Of a DNA stretch of 64,000 nt, positions 47,501-57,000 are shown piece by piece. The notes below the pieces were generated by a model, which searched no databases, had not been told where the DNA came from, and worked only from the letters and a program-made list of their open reading frames with translations. Made by a program: the position numbers and the translations under genes. The DNA is from Macrococcoides equi (GTDB lineage Bacteria > Bacillota > Bacilli > Staphylococcales > Staphylococcaceae): NCBI RefSeq assembly GCF_047425865.1, contig NZ_CP179735.1; one strand, written 5' to 3'. Each line of letters starts with the position of its first letter. Positions within the stretch are counted from its first letter, which is position 1.

Positions 47501-47773
47501 GGTATTGCTCCAACTGATGAAGTTGAAGATGTTCCAACAGACGGTACTGCTCCAACTAACGAAACAGAGGATGTTCCGACTGAAGGAACTGCACCTGCAA
47601 GTGAAGTAGGAGATAATAACAGCAACACTACTGGTACTAAGCAAGTATCATTACCTGATACAGGTGAAAAAGATAACAGTGGTTTAGCTGCAGGAGCATT
47701 ATTACTTGGAGGATTAACATTACTTGTTGGTCGTAAAAGAAAACAAGAAGATGTTCAATTTGAAGAAGAATAA
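32504..47773 (+). CDS. P2: giant YSIRK/LPxTG adhesin, about 5089 aa, Ig-like stalk
   Basis: The start is the ATG at 32504 with TAGGAGG upstream; an earlier in-frame ATG at 32456 has none. Order: YSIRK signal; Thr/Glu/Ala/Pro spacer; small beta module; second spacer (33.02-33.14 kb); helical module (33.23-33.43 kb); about 590-residue N-terminal region (33.44-35.2 kb); a YPDG-containing domain; two He_PIG-like (type B) modules; 18 type A Ig-like modules with PVTSED..VTG and GTW (35.99-40.63 kb); 18 type B modules with PEDxPMTPI and GLPAGVTYDP (40.64-45.28 kb); four 88-aa type C modules; two SdrD_B domains; GGTDNTGGGTTTP spacer; LPDTGE, hydrophobic segment and a basic then acidic tail. Probably a long fibrous adhesin in surface or biofilm attachment (inference). 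Confidence 0.93.
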   Translation: MKKTKKGKLDFIPNTLNKYSIRKFTVGTASILIGSLMFIGSSELANAATGDTVSTQSPTDPNATPTTETPTTEAPTTEAPTTEAPTTEAPVVAPEKAVNLEFNADNTSLTGIAQSGVVVELTLADGTVEKTVADTDGTFTFRSLTVASGEVVKVVTFDGTNRSEAVEVTANTIVATEAPTTEAPTTEAPTTEATTTEAPTTEAATTEAPTTEAPVADAPITAATTAIESAVLTPDTATVDQTTATLNTLATPEEKKAVLTDYLVQNTGVTQDAAVAQLDALNLDYTNLTSDELMAALLQAIATQQEATTVTATPVNVAPSSFANMTSISLDLNAPINTLTAPNGAGDSYLTIDGKNVIESAAFNGTTQHTVNGKVVQQWTGNPLEINNTSVATPLAGVRIYAQWVEKSGDTSPIYTTVTMADGTYHIVMQDFVKANGTIAKFDADPNLPEGEKFRVWAETPAGLQLFYSWENGQMGPQSFAMDTSYNAGNAIAVDQLNNFNFIYVAQTNESTMHNLADATPTQAVTGETGFINGTVFWNNNINVGSQTMGATATNSGGTTDTAATNVTVVGSYLSDYALQQIYSKAPAAIGTTNIRGTGWTDANEKALQDWIKQQIALEGTALWIGETVTTTTDANGKYTLQFNGTYGKEWNDRGYNGAILDSALNSNTRLPDALAISEGLPIGSTYADLFNHVASSPQIGTWYGDASAGVNAMTIDAAPKHVNLDWTYVSLLNMDSYGLASPYYGNKFIFDTASTSWTNTLKVDAVADQYITGADFALFLDQMNFDVVNYNTNTTPATRGTTVTTNTVGLPSPALGNNLYQIVWYDKNGVEVAASPVQSPTTAGTIPSADFVVPMTALNGDVYTAKIYSIEPADGVTRSTFPLASDSFVVSVTDATVNEPNYIDTTLAAGTSTVIAAPLNSDGTAPPVGTKYAPAGTLPAWITVNTDGTISVNPDVTVPAGTTTVPVTVNYPDGTTDTIDVIITVTDKTAPVISPIADITVPAGTAMTPVTITVDDPTATTTVSGLPAGVTYAPETGVISGAPTTPGTYPVTVTSVDKDGNTSTKTFTYTVTDVKAPVISPIADVTTPEDVPMTPITVVVDDPTATTTVAGLPDGVTYNPATGVISGTPTTPGSYPITVTSVDAAGNSTTEKFNFIVTDKTAPDPTIINPVTSEDTVVTGVGAPGDTVTVTFPDGTTATAVVQPDGTWTAPIPPSVDLVGGEVLTATEADPAGNTSAAVNTTVKDVTPPPAPPIDPVTSNDTVVTGTGEPGDTITVKFPDGSTSTAVVQPDGTWSVTIPAGVDLVGGELLTATAADPTGNVSQASSITVTDTTAPDPTIINPVTSEDTTVTGIGAPGNTVTVTFPDGTTATAVVQPDGTWTAQIPANVDLVGGEVLTAVEADPTGNTSAPVNTTVSDITPPPAPPVNPVTSEDPSITGTGEAGDTIIVTFPDGTTATTTVQPDGTWTLPLPAGKDLVGGEVLNVIEKDPAGNVSQATPVTVTDTTAPNLPTVNPVTSEDPAVTGVGTPGNTITVTFPNGTTGTAVVQPDGTWTVPVPAGVDLVGGEVLPVTSTDPAGNVSQPASVTVKDVTPPPAPPVNPVTSEDTVVTGTGVAGDTITVKFPDGSTGTAVVQPDGTWTVTIPAGIDLVGGEVLPVTEKDPAGNVSPASTVTVTDTTAPNLPTVNPVTSEDPAVTGVGTPGNTITVTFPNGTTGTAVVQPDGTWTVPVPAGIDLVGGEVLPVTSTDPAGNVSQPASVTVKDVTPPPAPPVNTVTSEDTVVTGTGVAGDTITVKFPDGSTGTAVVQPDGTWAVTIPAGVDLVGGEVLPVIETDPAGNVSPASSVTVTDTTAPLAPPINTVSSTSTTVTGVGEPGNTVTVTFPDGSTSTAVVQPDGTWTAPIPAGVTLAGGEIITATQTDPAGNVSPASSTTVSDLTPPPAPVVNPVTSEDAVVTGTGTPGDTITVTFPNGATGTAVVQPDGTWSVTIPAGVDLVGGEVLPVTETDGAGNSGSTTVTVIVIDLTPPDAPTVNPVTSEDPAVTGIGTPGNTISVTFPDGTIGTAVVQPDGTWSVPVPAGVDLVGGEVLPVTSTDPAGNVSQPTSVTVKDVTAPPAPPINPVTSNDTVVTGTGIAGDTITVKFPDGSTATAVVQPDGTWSVTIPAGVDLVGGELLTARAADPAGNVSPASSIKVTDTTAPNVPTVNPVTSENPAVTGIGTPGNTITVTFPDGSTGTAVVQPDGTWSVPVPAGVDLVGGEVLPVTSTDPAGNESQPTSVTVKDVTAPPAPPINPVTSDDTVVTGTGIAGDTITVKFPNGSTATAVVQPDGTWSVTIPAGVDLVGGELLTATAADPAGNVSQASSITVTDTTAPDPTIINPVTSEDTVVTGIGAPGNTVTVTFPDGTTATAVVQPDGTWTAQIPANVDLVGGEVLTAVEADPTGNTSAPVNTTVKDITPPPAPPVNPVTSEDPSITGTGEAGDTIIVTFPDGTTATTTVQPDGTWTLPLPAGEDLLGGEVLTVVEKDPAGNVSQATSVTVTDTTAPNVPTVNPVTSEDTVVTGVGTPGNTITVTFPDGTTATAVVQSDGTWTVTIPAGVDLVGGEVLPVTSTDPAGNVSQPASVTVKDVTPPPAPPVNPVTSEDTVVTGTGVAGDTITVTFPDGSTATTTVQPDGTWSVTIPAGVDLVGGEVLPVVETDPTGNVSPASTVTVTDMTAPAIAPIDDVTTPKDGPMTPITVVVNDPTATTTVTGLPDGVTYDPTTGVISGTPTQTDVYPVTVTSVDANGNTTTETFIITVNDVNAPVITPIADVTTPEDQPMTPIMVTVDDPTATTTVSGLPNGVTYDSATDVISGTPTDPGTYPVTVTSVDPDGNTSSTTFTITVTDATAPAITPIADVTTPEDQPMTPITVVVDDSTATTVVTGLPAGVTYDPTSGVISGTPTEPGTYPITVTSVDAAGNTSTETFVITVTDHTAPAITPIDDVTTPEDKVMFPIDVITDDKAATIAVTGLPAGVTYNPALGAIVGTPVDRGVYPVTVTATDAAGNTSTETFVINVTDQTPPTIAPIADVETPEDVAITPITVVVNDSTATTTVTNLPPALTYDPATGVISGIPTLPGSYDVLVTSTDAAGNTSTEVFNITVTDVTSAHILPINDVVTPEDEPMTPITVVLDDPTASATVTGLPAGVTYDPISGVISGTPTEPGAYPVTVTSIDSSGNTETEIFTITVTDKVPPVITAIDDVTTPEDQPMTPIKVTVDDPTATTTVSALPAGVTYEPSTGVISGTPTEPGTYPITVTSVDTLGNTSTETFNIIVTDKTAPVIAPIADVTTPEDKPMTPITVTVDDKTATTTVDGLPVGVTYDPSTGQISGTPTEPGTYPVTVTSVDSVGNTTTETFNIIVTDVTAPVITPAIADVTTPEDKPMAPITVTVDDKSATVTVDGLPAGVTYDPAAGVISGTPTEPGTYPVTVTAVDGVGNSSTDTFIITVTDVTGSTITPIDDVTTPEDEPMAPITITVNDPTATTTVTGLPAGVTFDPAAGVISGTPTEPGTYPVTVTSVDGAGNTTTETFNIIVTDITPVHITPITDMTTPEDEPMAPIIVTVDDPTATTTVTGLPVGVTYNPATGIISGTPTEPGTYPVTVTSTDKAGNVSTETFIITVTDKTAPAIAPIADVTTPEDQAMAPITVTVNDPTATTTVTGLPAGVTYDPTTGVISGVPTTPGAYPVTVTSVDSSGNTMTETFNIIVTDVTSSVIAPIADVTTPEDKPMAPITVTVDDPTATTTVTGLPAGVTYDPTTGVISGTPTEPGTYPVTVTSVDPNGNTSTEVFTITVTDATAPVIAPIADVTTPEDQAITPIAVTVDDKSATTKVTGLPVGVTYDPSTGFITGTPTEPGTYPVTVTSVDQYGNTTTVNFVITVTDVTAPIITPAVADVTTPEDKPMTPVTVTVNDPTATTTATGLPAGVTYDPATGIISGTPTEPGTYPVTITATDAAGNTSSDTFIITVTDVTAPIITPISDVTTPEDEPMAPITVTVNDSTATTTVIGLPAGVTFDPATGVISGTPTEPGTYPVTVTSTDGAGNTTTETFNIIVTDVTPVHITPIDDVTTPEDQAITPITVTVDDNAATTTVTGLPAGVTYDPATGIISGTPTEPGTYPTVVVSKDVAGNTSSEPFVITVTDTTAPVITPIEDVTTPEDQAMTPITVVVNDTAVTTTVTGLPTGVTFDPSTGIISGTPTEPGVYPVTVTTKDAAGNTTTETFNITVTATPVTPDTTAPVIDVAPIKAGDTVVKGTSEPGSTVTVTLPDGTQVTTVTKDDGTWSVTVPAIKEGETVSAVSSDKAGNVSQPSTETAPVTPVTPDTTAPVIDVAPIKAGDTVVKGTSEPGSTVTVTLPDGTQVTTVTKDDGTWIVTVPAIKEGETVSAVSSDKAGNVSQPSTETAPVTPVTPDTTAPVIDVAPIKAGDTVVKGTSEPGSTVTVTLPDGTQVTTVTKDDGTWSVTVPAIKEGETVSAVSSDKAGNVSQPSTETAPVTPVTPDTTAPVIDVAPIKAGDTVVKGTSEPGSTVTVTLPDGTKVTTVTKDDGTWTVTVPAIKEGETVSAVSSDKAGNVSQPSTETAPVTPVIPVPPVTGLTIGDRVWNDANANGLQDVGEVGIEGATVALVKPNGTIITTLTDKDGHYAFTGLDAGTYTIYFNTPVSAISSPVNVDFNAHDAVDSDGSVITIQLTEDNMTIDSGFYYANGGGTTTPGGTDNTGGGTTTPGGTDNTSGGTQTPGGNDGGTVVVSPVTKGNLTIGDRVWNDANANGIQDVGEIGIEGATVALVKPDGTIITTLTDKNGHYAFTGLDAGTYTIYFNTPVNAISSPVNVDFNAHDAVDSDGSVITIQLTEDNMTIDSGFYYGNGGGTQTPGGTDNTGGGTQTPGGTDNTGGGTQTPGGTDNTGGGTTTPGGTDNTGGGITTPGGTDNTGGGTTTPGGTDNTGGGTTTPGGTDNTGGGTNPGTTPVEDPTEGIAPTDEVEDVPTDGTAPTNETEDVPTEGTAPASEVGDNNSNTTGTKQVSLPDTGEKDNSGLAAGALLLGGLTLLVGRKRKQEDVQFEEE
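35994..40635 (+). repeat. 18 type A modules of about 258 bp in P2
   Basis: Modules alternate between two variants (PAPPVNPVTSED... and NLPTVNPVTSED...), so the real unit is a 516-bp dimer. Modules 5-6 and 7-8 are nearly identical. Modules 2-4 recur as 14-16, about 3.1 kb apart. They resemble bacterial Ig-like domains of the Big_6 type. Confidence 0.9.
40636..45281 (+). repeat. 18 type B (He_PIG-like) modules of about 258 bp in P2
   Basis: Each module has the order IxDVTTPED, ATTTVTGLPAGVTYDP, GVISGTPTEPGTYPVTVTS and a closing TVTD.TAP. Two more copies precede the type A block at 35478-35993. Confidence 0.9.
45292..46350 (+). repeat. Four nearly identical 264-bp type C modules in P2
   Basis: Copies starting near 45292, 45556, 45820 and 46084 differ at only a few bases. 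They encode PVIDVAPIKAGDTVVKGTSE, GTW and SDKAGNVSQPSTE, a further Ig-like variant. Confidence 0.95.
47179..47465 (+). repeat. 39-bp coding repeats (GGTDNTGGGT.TP)
   Basis: Eight or so copies of a 13-residue Gly/Thr unit form the wall spacer of P2. A shorter run of the same unit lies at 46700-46800 between the two SdrD_B domains. Confidence 0.9.
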
Positions 47774-47790
47774 TCGATCTGAATAATTTA

Positions 47791-47826
47791 AACAAAAACG
47801 TCACTCATGTGAGTGGCGTTTTTGTG
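47791..47826 (+). terminator. Terminator of P2
   Basis: ACAAAAACGTCACTC pairs with GAGTGGCGTTTTTGT around ATGT, about 20 bases after the stop. Confidence 0.92.
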
Positions 47827-48058
47827 TTTTATAGGTATTTTCAATGAGATTTAATTATACTGAATAACATTTATATTAATTTATATTATGGATAAAAATG
47901 TATCATTAGGTATAATTAAAGATTAAAGTTAATTATTAATTTTATCTATGCAAATATGTTATAATAATGGGTAAAAAAATAGTATAATAATAATTAAATA
48001 GATTAATATTAAATGCTAATTGTTCAATATTAAATGTTAAATATATACGGAGGTTCTT

Positions 48059-51000
48059 ATGGAACGTAATAAAAGAAAACGCGTGTTGTTATCTGAACGT
48101 CATCATAAGTACTCGATAAGAAAGTTCTCAGTAGGAGCTTCATCCATACTTATTGGTACAATGATTTATTTAGGTAATAGCCCCGAGACATATGCAGAAA
48201 CAGCTGCATCTACAATGAATGTATCAGACCCAAGCACTGCCCCACCAACCGAACCAACTACAGAAAGTCCATCGATTGAAACTACAACTGAACAGCCAAC
48301 AACTGAACAGCCAACCACAGAGAGTCCAACGACAGAACAACCAACAACAGAAGCACCAGCTAAAGCACCGATTAAACCTGAACGTATTACGATAAGTGAT
48401 CAGAATGATGTCATTACTGGATATGTGAATCCTTCAGATACAGTTGAATTAAAACGTGCGGATGGCACAATTGAAAAAGTTACAGCAGATGCTGATGGCT
48501 TATTTAAGTTTGACCAAATAACGTTAAAGAGCGAGGAAGTTATTGAGCTTGTGTCGGTGAATGAAGATGATGTTCATTCTGATGTCTTGGAGGTAACTGC
48601 AAACGTATTACCAGTAACAGAAGCACCAACAACAGAAGCACCGACTACAGAGACTCCAACGACTGAGGAGCCAACGACAGAAAAACCGACGACAGAAGAA
48701 ACAACTACTGAGCAACCAACAACAGAAGCTCCTGCAGAATCGACACCGATTGATGTTGTGACAGATACTGTTGAGACAGCGATTGCGCCGACGATGGAAT
48801 CCGTTGATGCGACAGTGAACACGCTGAATAGTTTATCGACAGTTGAAGAGAAAAAAGCTGTCCTTCAGGATTATTATATTCAGAACACAGGTGTTTCAGA
48901 GAGCGAGGCAGCTGCGGTTATCAATGATCTGAATCTTGATTACAGCAATATGACGACTGAAGAATTAATGACTGCATTACTTGTAGCAATCTCCGTGCAA
49001 CAAGATGCAGCTACAGTAGTTGCAACACCACCTAAGACAACTGATGCGACAACAGATATGGATAGTATTACGCAGGCGGCCCCGTCGTCATTACGCTCTA
49101 TTTCATTATTCAGTGGTGATCCGGTGATTTACACATTAACTGCTACAGGAACAACGTATACGTATCCAGAGAATTCTAAGTTTGGTTATCTACTGCGTGG
49201 TCTGCGTTATAACGCGACGGTTGTTAATGATAATACTTCTTTACGTTATGCAGGAGTTTCACAACAACAGGACGCTACAACGAGTCAGATTTCACTTAAT
49301 TTATCAAAGTGGCTAGAGGCTCAGTCTGCCTTTGTAAATGGAGGTAAAGTTAATCTATCATTTCCAGATGCAACATTTGCCAGTCAAATTCAAAGTGTGA
49401 CAATTAATGGTGTCCAAATGACGTCTAATGCTGAAGGTTCTAACTGGAGCGCACCGATTAGTGGAGCAACGGTTAACTCAGGACTTATTGGTGTTGTTAC
49501 CAATCATCCGGTAGTAATTACACTTAAGAATGGACAAACACTTGCTTCTTTGGGTTATTCAAATACGAAGCCTGTAGAATTATTACACACATGGACAAAT
49601 AATAGTGGTGAAATTGCCTCTACGAGTATTCAGATGACCTACATTACACCAACGATTGATCAGACACCAACAGTAAATTCAGGTCTCTTCTCAGGTCAAG
49701 TTGTTAATCGACTTGTGTTTGACTCAGTGAATAATGCAATTGATTCTGTTCATACATATAAACCTGACCGTGACTTTGATGCAACAGATCTTAACTGGGT
49801 AGTATATATTAAAGAACAGATTCCTAAAGATTTGTTACCATTTATCGACACAACAAACATAGTATTAGGTGTATCAGACCAAAATGGTAATCTATTATCA
49901 TCTACCCGTACCGTTAATCTATCAGTAGGATCTTCTGGATTAGTGGATACAAGTCAAATCAGTCATTTGTCAATCAAAACTAATAATAACGCTACACAAT
50001 TAAGTAGCGTACGTGATACGTTAGACGAGAAAGTTTTCTATGGATTGGTTGGTCAATCACGTAGTTACACGTTGGAATACAAATTAAAAGATGGTGTAAC
50101 ATTATTTGATGTAGCAGCCGCTTTAAATAAATCTGGGAATACGCGCTTAAATTTCTCTTCATGGGTAACAAGTGATTATCTGGATTCAAGAGATGGTGGT
50201 GCTGTTAACAAGCGTTTAACGGGTTCTTATGCGACAAGTTATATTGATTTCTATAACTACGATAATGATGGTATTCCGGATATTTATGACGCCAATCCGA
50301 ATATGGATGATACACCTAAGGCTCCGCCGATTAATGAGGTTGACTCCAATGATACGACTGTTTCCGGTACAGGAACACCTTGGGATACGATTCATGTAAC
50401 ATTCCCGGATGGATCATGGGTTGAAAAGATGGTTGATGATAATGGGAACTGGTCTGTTGATATCCCGGCTGGTCTTGATTTAGTAGGTGGAGAAATCATC
50501 AAAGCTTATGCGACTGGTATTTATGCGTTACAAGGCCCAGATGCAACTACTACTGTGGTCGATGTTACAGCGCCTGTACTTACAGCTACACCTGACGCGG
50601 AAGTGTTGCAGAATGATCTAATCAAGCCAATTACCATCGGGGTGAATGATTCGACGGCAACAGTTACGGTGACTGGTCTGCCAGCGGGTCTTACTTATGA
50701 TGCAAAAACACGTACAATTACAGGCACTCCAATTGTAGCTGGTTCGTATACATTAACAGCGACTGCAACAGATGCAGCGGGTAATAAAAGTGCAAATGAT
50801 ACTTTTATTATTAATGTGCTTGACCGCACACCTCCTACAGTAACACCGATTAACGATACATCGGTTCCAGAAGATAAAGTGATGAATTTACCTGTTTTAA
50901 TTGAAGATGCAACAGCGGATGTGACGACTTTAGGTCTGCCAGCAGGTACCTATTATGATAAAGCTTCTAATGCAATTATCGGTACACCTGCAGATCCTGG

Positions 51001-54000
51001 AACATATACCGTTACAGTAACCGCAAGAGATAAAGCGCTGAATGAATCAAGTGCTTCATTTGTGCTGACCGTAACGGATAAAACAGCACCCGTGCTTGAG
51101 GATATACCTGCTATGGAAGCGAATGAAGATGCAGAGCTTACGATTCCGGTCACAGTGACGGATAATTTCACAACCCCAACTGTTTCTGTTACTGGTTTAC
51201 CAACAGGTATGACATATAATGCTACGAATAAGGTAATTACAGGTATACCAGTAACGCCTGGTGATTATACAGTGACGGTGACAGCAACAGATAAGGCAGG
51301 GAATCAAACAACAAAATCATTCGCGCTTAAGATTAAAGACATCACACCTCCTGCTTTAAAAGATATCGGGAATCAAGAAGTGCCTGAAGATAAGGAAATT
51401 ACGCCAATTTCTTTAGCGAGTGATGATCCGGATGCGACGGTTGAAGTAACGGGACTCCCTTCAGGACTCACGTATGATAATAATTCTAAGTCTATTATCG
51501 GTACACCTGATACGCCGGGGAGTTATACAATTAATATTGTAGAACGTGATAAAGCAGGGAATGAAACGAAGGATAGCTTTGTATTAACCGTAACGGATAA
51601 GACACCACCTGTTATCGAGAAGATTAATGATCTAACAGTGAATGAAGATACAAAAATAACGCCAATCAAAATCAATGCTGGTGATGCAACATCTATCACG
51701 GTAACTAATTTACCTGATGGTTTAACTTTCGATGCAACGACGAAAGAAATTACGGGTACACCAAGTACACCTGATAACTATACCATCATGGTGACAGCTG
51801 CGGATGCAGCAGGTAATGAATCGACTACAACATTTAATATGACAGTTAAAGACATTACAGCACCTAGTATCAGACAGAAAGTCGATCGTATTCTACCGGA
51901 AGATCAACCGGTACCACCGTTATATGTTGTAGTGGACGACCCTGATGCAAAGCTTGAATTTATTAATTTACCACCAGGATTAAGTTATGATGCGAATAAG
52001 AAGATGATTGTCGGAACACCAACAACACCAGATACGTATCCAATTACGATTAGAGCTACGGATTTAGCAGGTAATATGTCTGAAATGAATTTCAAGTTTG
52101 TTATTACAGATAAGACAGCTCCGGTCATTACAGATGTAAAAGATATTACTGTACCAGAAGATAAAGCGATTACACCAATTGATGTTTCTTCAGATGATCC
52201 AACAGCAACAGAAGTTGTAACAGGCTTGCCTGCTGGTTTAACGTTTGATCAGACCACTAAGAAGATTTCAGGTACACCAACTGAGCCTGGCACATATACA
52301 ATCAAAATTACGGCAACAGATACGGTAAGTAACGCATCAGAGAAGACATTTGTAATGACGGTGACAGATACTACAGCTCCCGTCATTCTGAAACAGAATG
52401 ATGTTAAATTACCTGAAGATCAGTCAATGTCACCAATTGCATTGAAGATTACGGATGCCACACAAGTGACTGCTTCAGGTCTTCCTGAGGGCGTAACGAT
52501 GGATCCTGCGACATACATTATTTCTGGTACACCAACTACACCAGGTGACTATACGGTTACTGTACGTGCAGCGGATCAGGCTAATAATATATCTGAAATG
52601 ACATTTGTCATGACCATCGAAGACAAGACAGCGCCAGCTGCACCAGTCATCAACCCGGTGACTTCTGAATCATTAAGTATTACGGGCTCCGGGATCGCTG
52701 GCGATAAGATACAGGTTACTTATCCAGATGGTACAACACAGAATACAGTTGTCGGAGCCAATAATATATGGACAGTGACGATTCCGGAAATAATTGATTT
52801 TACAGGTGGAGAAGTCATTCGTGCAACATCAACAGACCCGTCAAATAACGTTTCTGAAAGTGCCAGCATAATCGTTAAAGACGTTACGGCACCAGTGATT
52901 ACATCGGTTGATGATATGATTCGTTACACAACTGATACGGTATCTTTCCCTATTACAGTAGATGATAGTACTGCTACAGTGACAGCTGACGGTTTACCGG
53001 AAGGATTAACCTTTAATAATCGAACGATTACTGGCCAACCTACAGCACCAGGCAGCTATCCAGTTACAATTACTGCTGTTGACGGTGCAGGTAATAGTGT
53101 TACTGAAAGTTTCATATTAACAATTAAAGATGTTAAAGCGCCCGTCATCACAGCTATCAATAATGAGTCAGTACCTGAAGATATAGAGCTTACAATTCCA
53201 GTGATAACAGACGATGATACAGCTACCATCACTGCATCAGGCTTACCGGATGGTCTAAGATATGATTCGGTAACCAAGGCGATTACAGGTACTCCTTACA
53301 CACCGGGCGTCTATCCGATTGTTATAACGGCAGTAGATGAATATGGTAATAAATCGACCGAAGATTTCACATTGACAGTAACTGACACAACCGCATCTGC
53401 ACCTCCAGTGATTAATCGTACTGATTCAGAAAGTACAGTAGTGACCGGCACAGGTACACCGGGTGAGAAAGTTACAGTTCGCTTCCCGGACGGATCAACA
53501 ACTGAGGGTGTTGTCAGTGATATAGGAGAATGGTCGGTGACAATTCCTGCAGCAATCGATTTGATTGGTGGAGAAACACTTTACGCTAAGACAACGGATG
53601 CAGCGAATAATGTGAGTGCGGAATCCTCAACAAAAGTAGTGGATGTAACCGCACCAACAGTTAAGGATTTTGCTGATGTGACATTGCTTCAAAATGAAAC
53701 AATGACACCGATTAACGTAGAATCTAATGATCCGACATCACGTGAAGTGGTAAATAATTTACCGCCAGGTCTTACATTCAATGGACAAACATTTGAAATT
53801 ACTGGTAAACCAACAGTTGCAGGTACTTATAAAGTGGCGGTAATCGCAACAGATTTAAGTGGTAATGCTACGACGAAAGAATTCACGATTACGGTACTTG
53901 ATAAGTCTGCGCCAACTGTAACACCGATTAATAATGAGACCATTCCGGAAGATGCATTTGCGTCGATTCCTATATTGATTGAGGATCAGACTGCCAAAGT

Positions 54001-57000
54001 AACAACGACAGGGTTACCAGCAAATATGGCCTATAACCCGTTAACGCATGCCATTGAAGGAACGCCAGATGAACCGGGTGAATTCATTGTTACAGTCACT
54101 GCAACAGATGATGCTTTGAACACTTCAAGTGAGACATTCACACTGACAGTAACTGACGAAACAGCACCTGTTATTACCGCGATCGATGATATGGAAGTAG
54201 ATGAAGACGTTGCCCTGTCAATTCCAGTGACAGTGACGGACCGCTCTGCGGTTACTGTTACAGCTCAAGGTCTGCCTTCAGGTGTAACATATAACGCTGA
54301 CACTAAAACCATAGAAGGTACGCCGCCAACACCAGGTGATTATAAAGTAATCATCTCAGCGGTAGATATAGAAGGGAACACGTCGACAGAAGAATTTATA
54401 CTGAAGGTCTTAGATACCACACCACCTGACTTAACGCATCAAGAAGATGTTGAAGTACCTGAAGATAAAGCAATTACACCGATTGTAATCCCAGCTGATC
54501 CTTCAACAGTAACGACGACAGTGACAGGACTACCTGAGGGATTAAGTTATGAACCGTCTACACGTGAGATTACCGGTACTCCAACGACACCAGGGAAATA
54601 TGAGGTCACGCTTACTGAAACAGATGCTGCAAACAACAGTGCAACAGACGTCTTTGTGATTACTGTTACAGATAAGACAGCACCAGTGATCACGTCAGTA
54701 GCACAACAAAATGTTGATGAAGATAAAGCAATCACACCGATTCAGTTATCAACCAACGATAGTAAAGCACAAATTACAGTGACCAACTTACCGGCGAGTC
54801 TGACATATGATAGTGAGACGAAGACGATTAGCGGGGTGCCTGCAAATCCTGGAACATATGTGATTACAGTAACAGCTACAGATACTGCAGGTAATACATC
54901 AACTTCTGATATCACAATGGTAGTGGCGGATAAGACAGCACCATCAATTCGTCAGAAAGTTAACCGTATTCTACCGGAAGATCAACCGGTACCAGATTTA
55001 TTTGTTGTAGTAGACGATAAAGAAGCCACGCTTGAATTTACTAATTTACCGGACGGCTTATATTATGATGCACCTTCTGGAATGATCTTAGGTACACCAA
55101 CGACACCTGGCTACTATCCGATGTCGATCAAGGCAACTGATAAAGCAGGAAACAGTTCGACGATGTACTTTAACTTCACGATTACTGATAAGACACCACC
55201 AGTGATTCATAATGTTACAGATATAACTGTGCCTGAAGATAAGCAAATCACACCGATCGATGTTTCAACGGATGACACGCAAGCAATTGAAACGGTCAGT
55301 GGACTACCGGATGGATTAACATTTGATGCGACCTCTAAGCAGATTATCGGTACACCAACGACACCAGGTGACTATAACATTTCAATTAATGCTACCGACA
55401 ATGTCGGCAATACATCGAAGAAATCATTTAAAATGACTGTAGAAGATAAAACAGCACCAGTCCTTACGCAGAAGACAGATAAAGTTGTACCTGAAGATCA
55501 GCCGATTCCGACATATACGATTACGGTGGATGATTTGACTGCAGATATTACTGTAGAAGGATTACCGGAAGGTTTAACGTATGACGCTGCATCGAAGACG
55601 ATTAACGGAACGCCTGTTAATCCAGGAAACAATATTGTAAAAGTAACAGCGACAGATAAATATAATAACGTATCAGTAATGACGTTTAATATACTTGTTG
55701 AAGATAAGACACCATCCGCTCCTCCGGTAATTAATAGAGTAGATTCTGATGATGTTACAGTAGGCGGAACAGGTGTAGCGGGTGATACTATTACGGTTAA
55801 ATTCCCGAATGGCGCTACAGTTAACACTCTAGTGAAGCCTGATAGTAGTTGGGTTGTAACAATTCCTGACGGTTTAGATTTAACTGGTGGAGAATTGATT
55901 TCAGCTATTGCAACGGATAGTAACAAAAATGAATCACAAGCATCTCAAACAACTGTAGCCGACGTTACACCTTCAAAAATTGATCCGATTGCGAATATTA
56001 CGGTACCAACAGACCAGGAAATTACACCAATTCAGCTTTCTGCAAACGAAGCGGTAACATTTACAACGAGTACCTTACCGAAAGGTTTAACATATAATCC
56101 GGATACTCAGACTATTACAGGTATACCGACAGAACCGGGTGCGACAACGGTAACTGTATCAGCTCAGGATAGCTCAAAAAACGTTTCCGAAAGAACGTTT
56201 ACAATTACAGTAAAAGATGCAACAGCACCGGTCATTCAACCGATAGCTGATAAAGAAGTGAATGAAGATACACAAGTTGATATTCCTGTTACAATAACTG
56301 ACGCTTCAGCTTACACTGTAACGATAGAAGGATTGCCGAGTGAAATGAAGTTTGATGCAGTCACACAAACGATTACGGGTATCCCGTCAACGCCAGGAGT
56401 CTATCCGGTGACAGTGACGGTGACTGATGCTGCTAATAATAGTAATAGCACGTCATTTACACTGACGGTTAAAGATATTACAGCTTCACCAGCACCAGTA
56501 ATTAAAGAAGTGACTTCTGAAGACATGGTAGTATCCGGGACAGGAACAGCTGGTGAGAAGATTACACTCAATTATCCGAACGGTACGAAGGTGACGGCTG
56601 ATGTCGATAATTCAGGTAACTGGACGGCAGCCATCCCTGCAGAAATTGATTTGACAGGTGGAGAAGTTTTAACAGCAATCTCAACCGATGCGGCAGGTAA
56701 CAACAGCCCGAGTGCTTCAACGACAGTAACAGATAAGACAGCACCGACATTTGCGAAAATAGCAGATAAGACAGTGTTACAGAATCAAGTACTGACGCCA
56801 ATTGCAATCGGCTCAAATGATCCAACAGCTACAGAAACCGTTTCAGGTTTACCAGCTGGTTTATCACTGAATAAGAATACACACGAAATTACAGGTACAC
56901 CACTCGTAGCAGGAGAATTTAATATTACAGTATCTGCAACCGATGCTTTTGGTAACGTAGGTACAGACACATTCAAGTTAACAGTATTAGACCGTACTCC

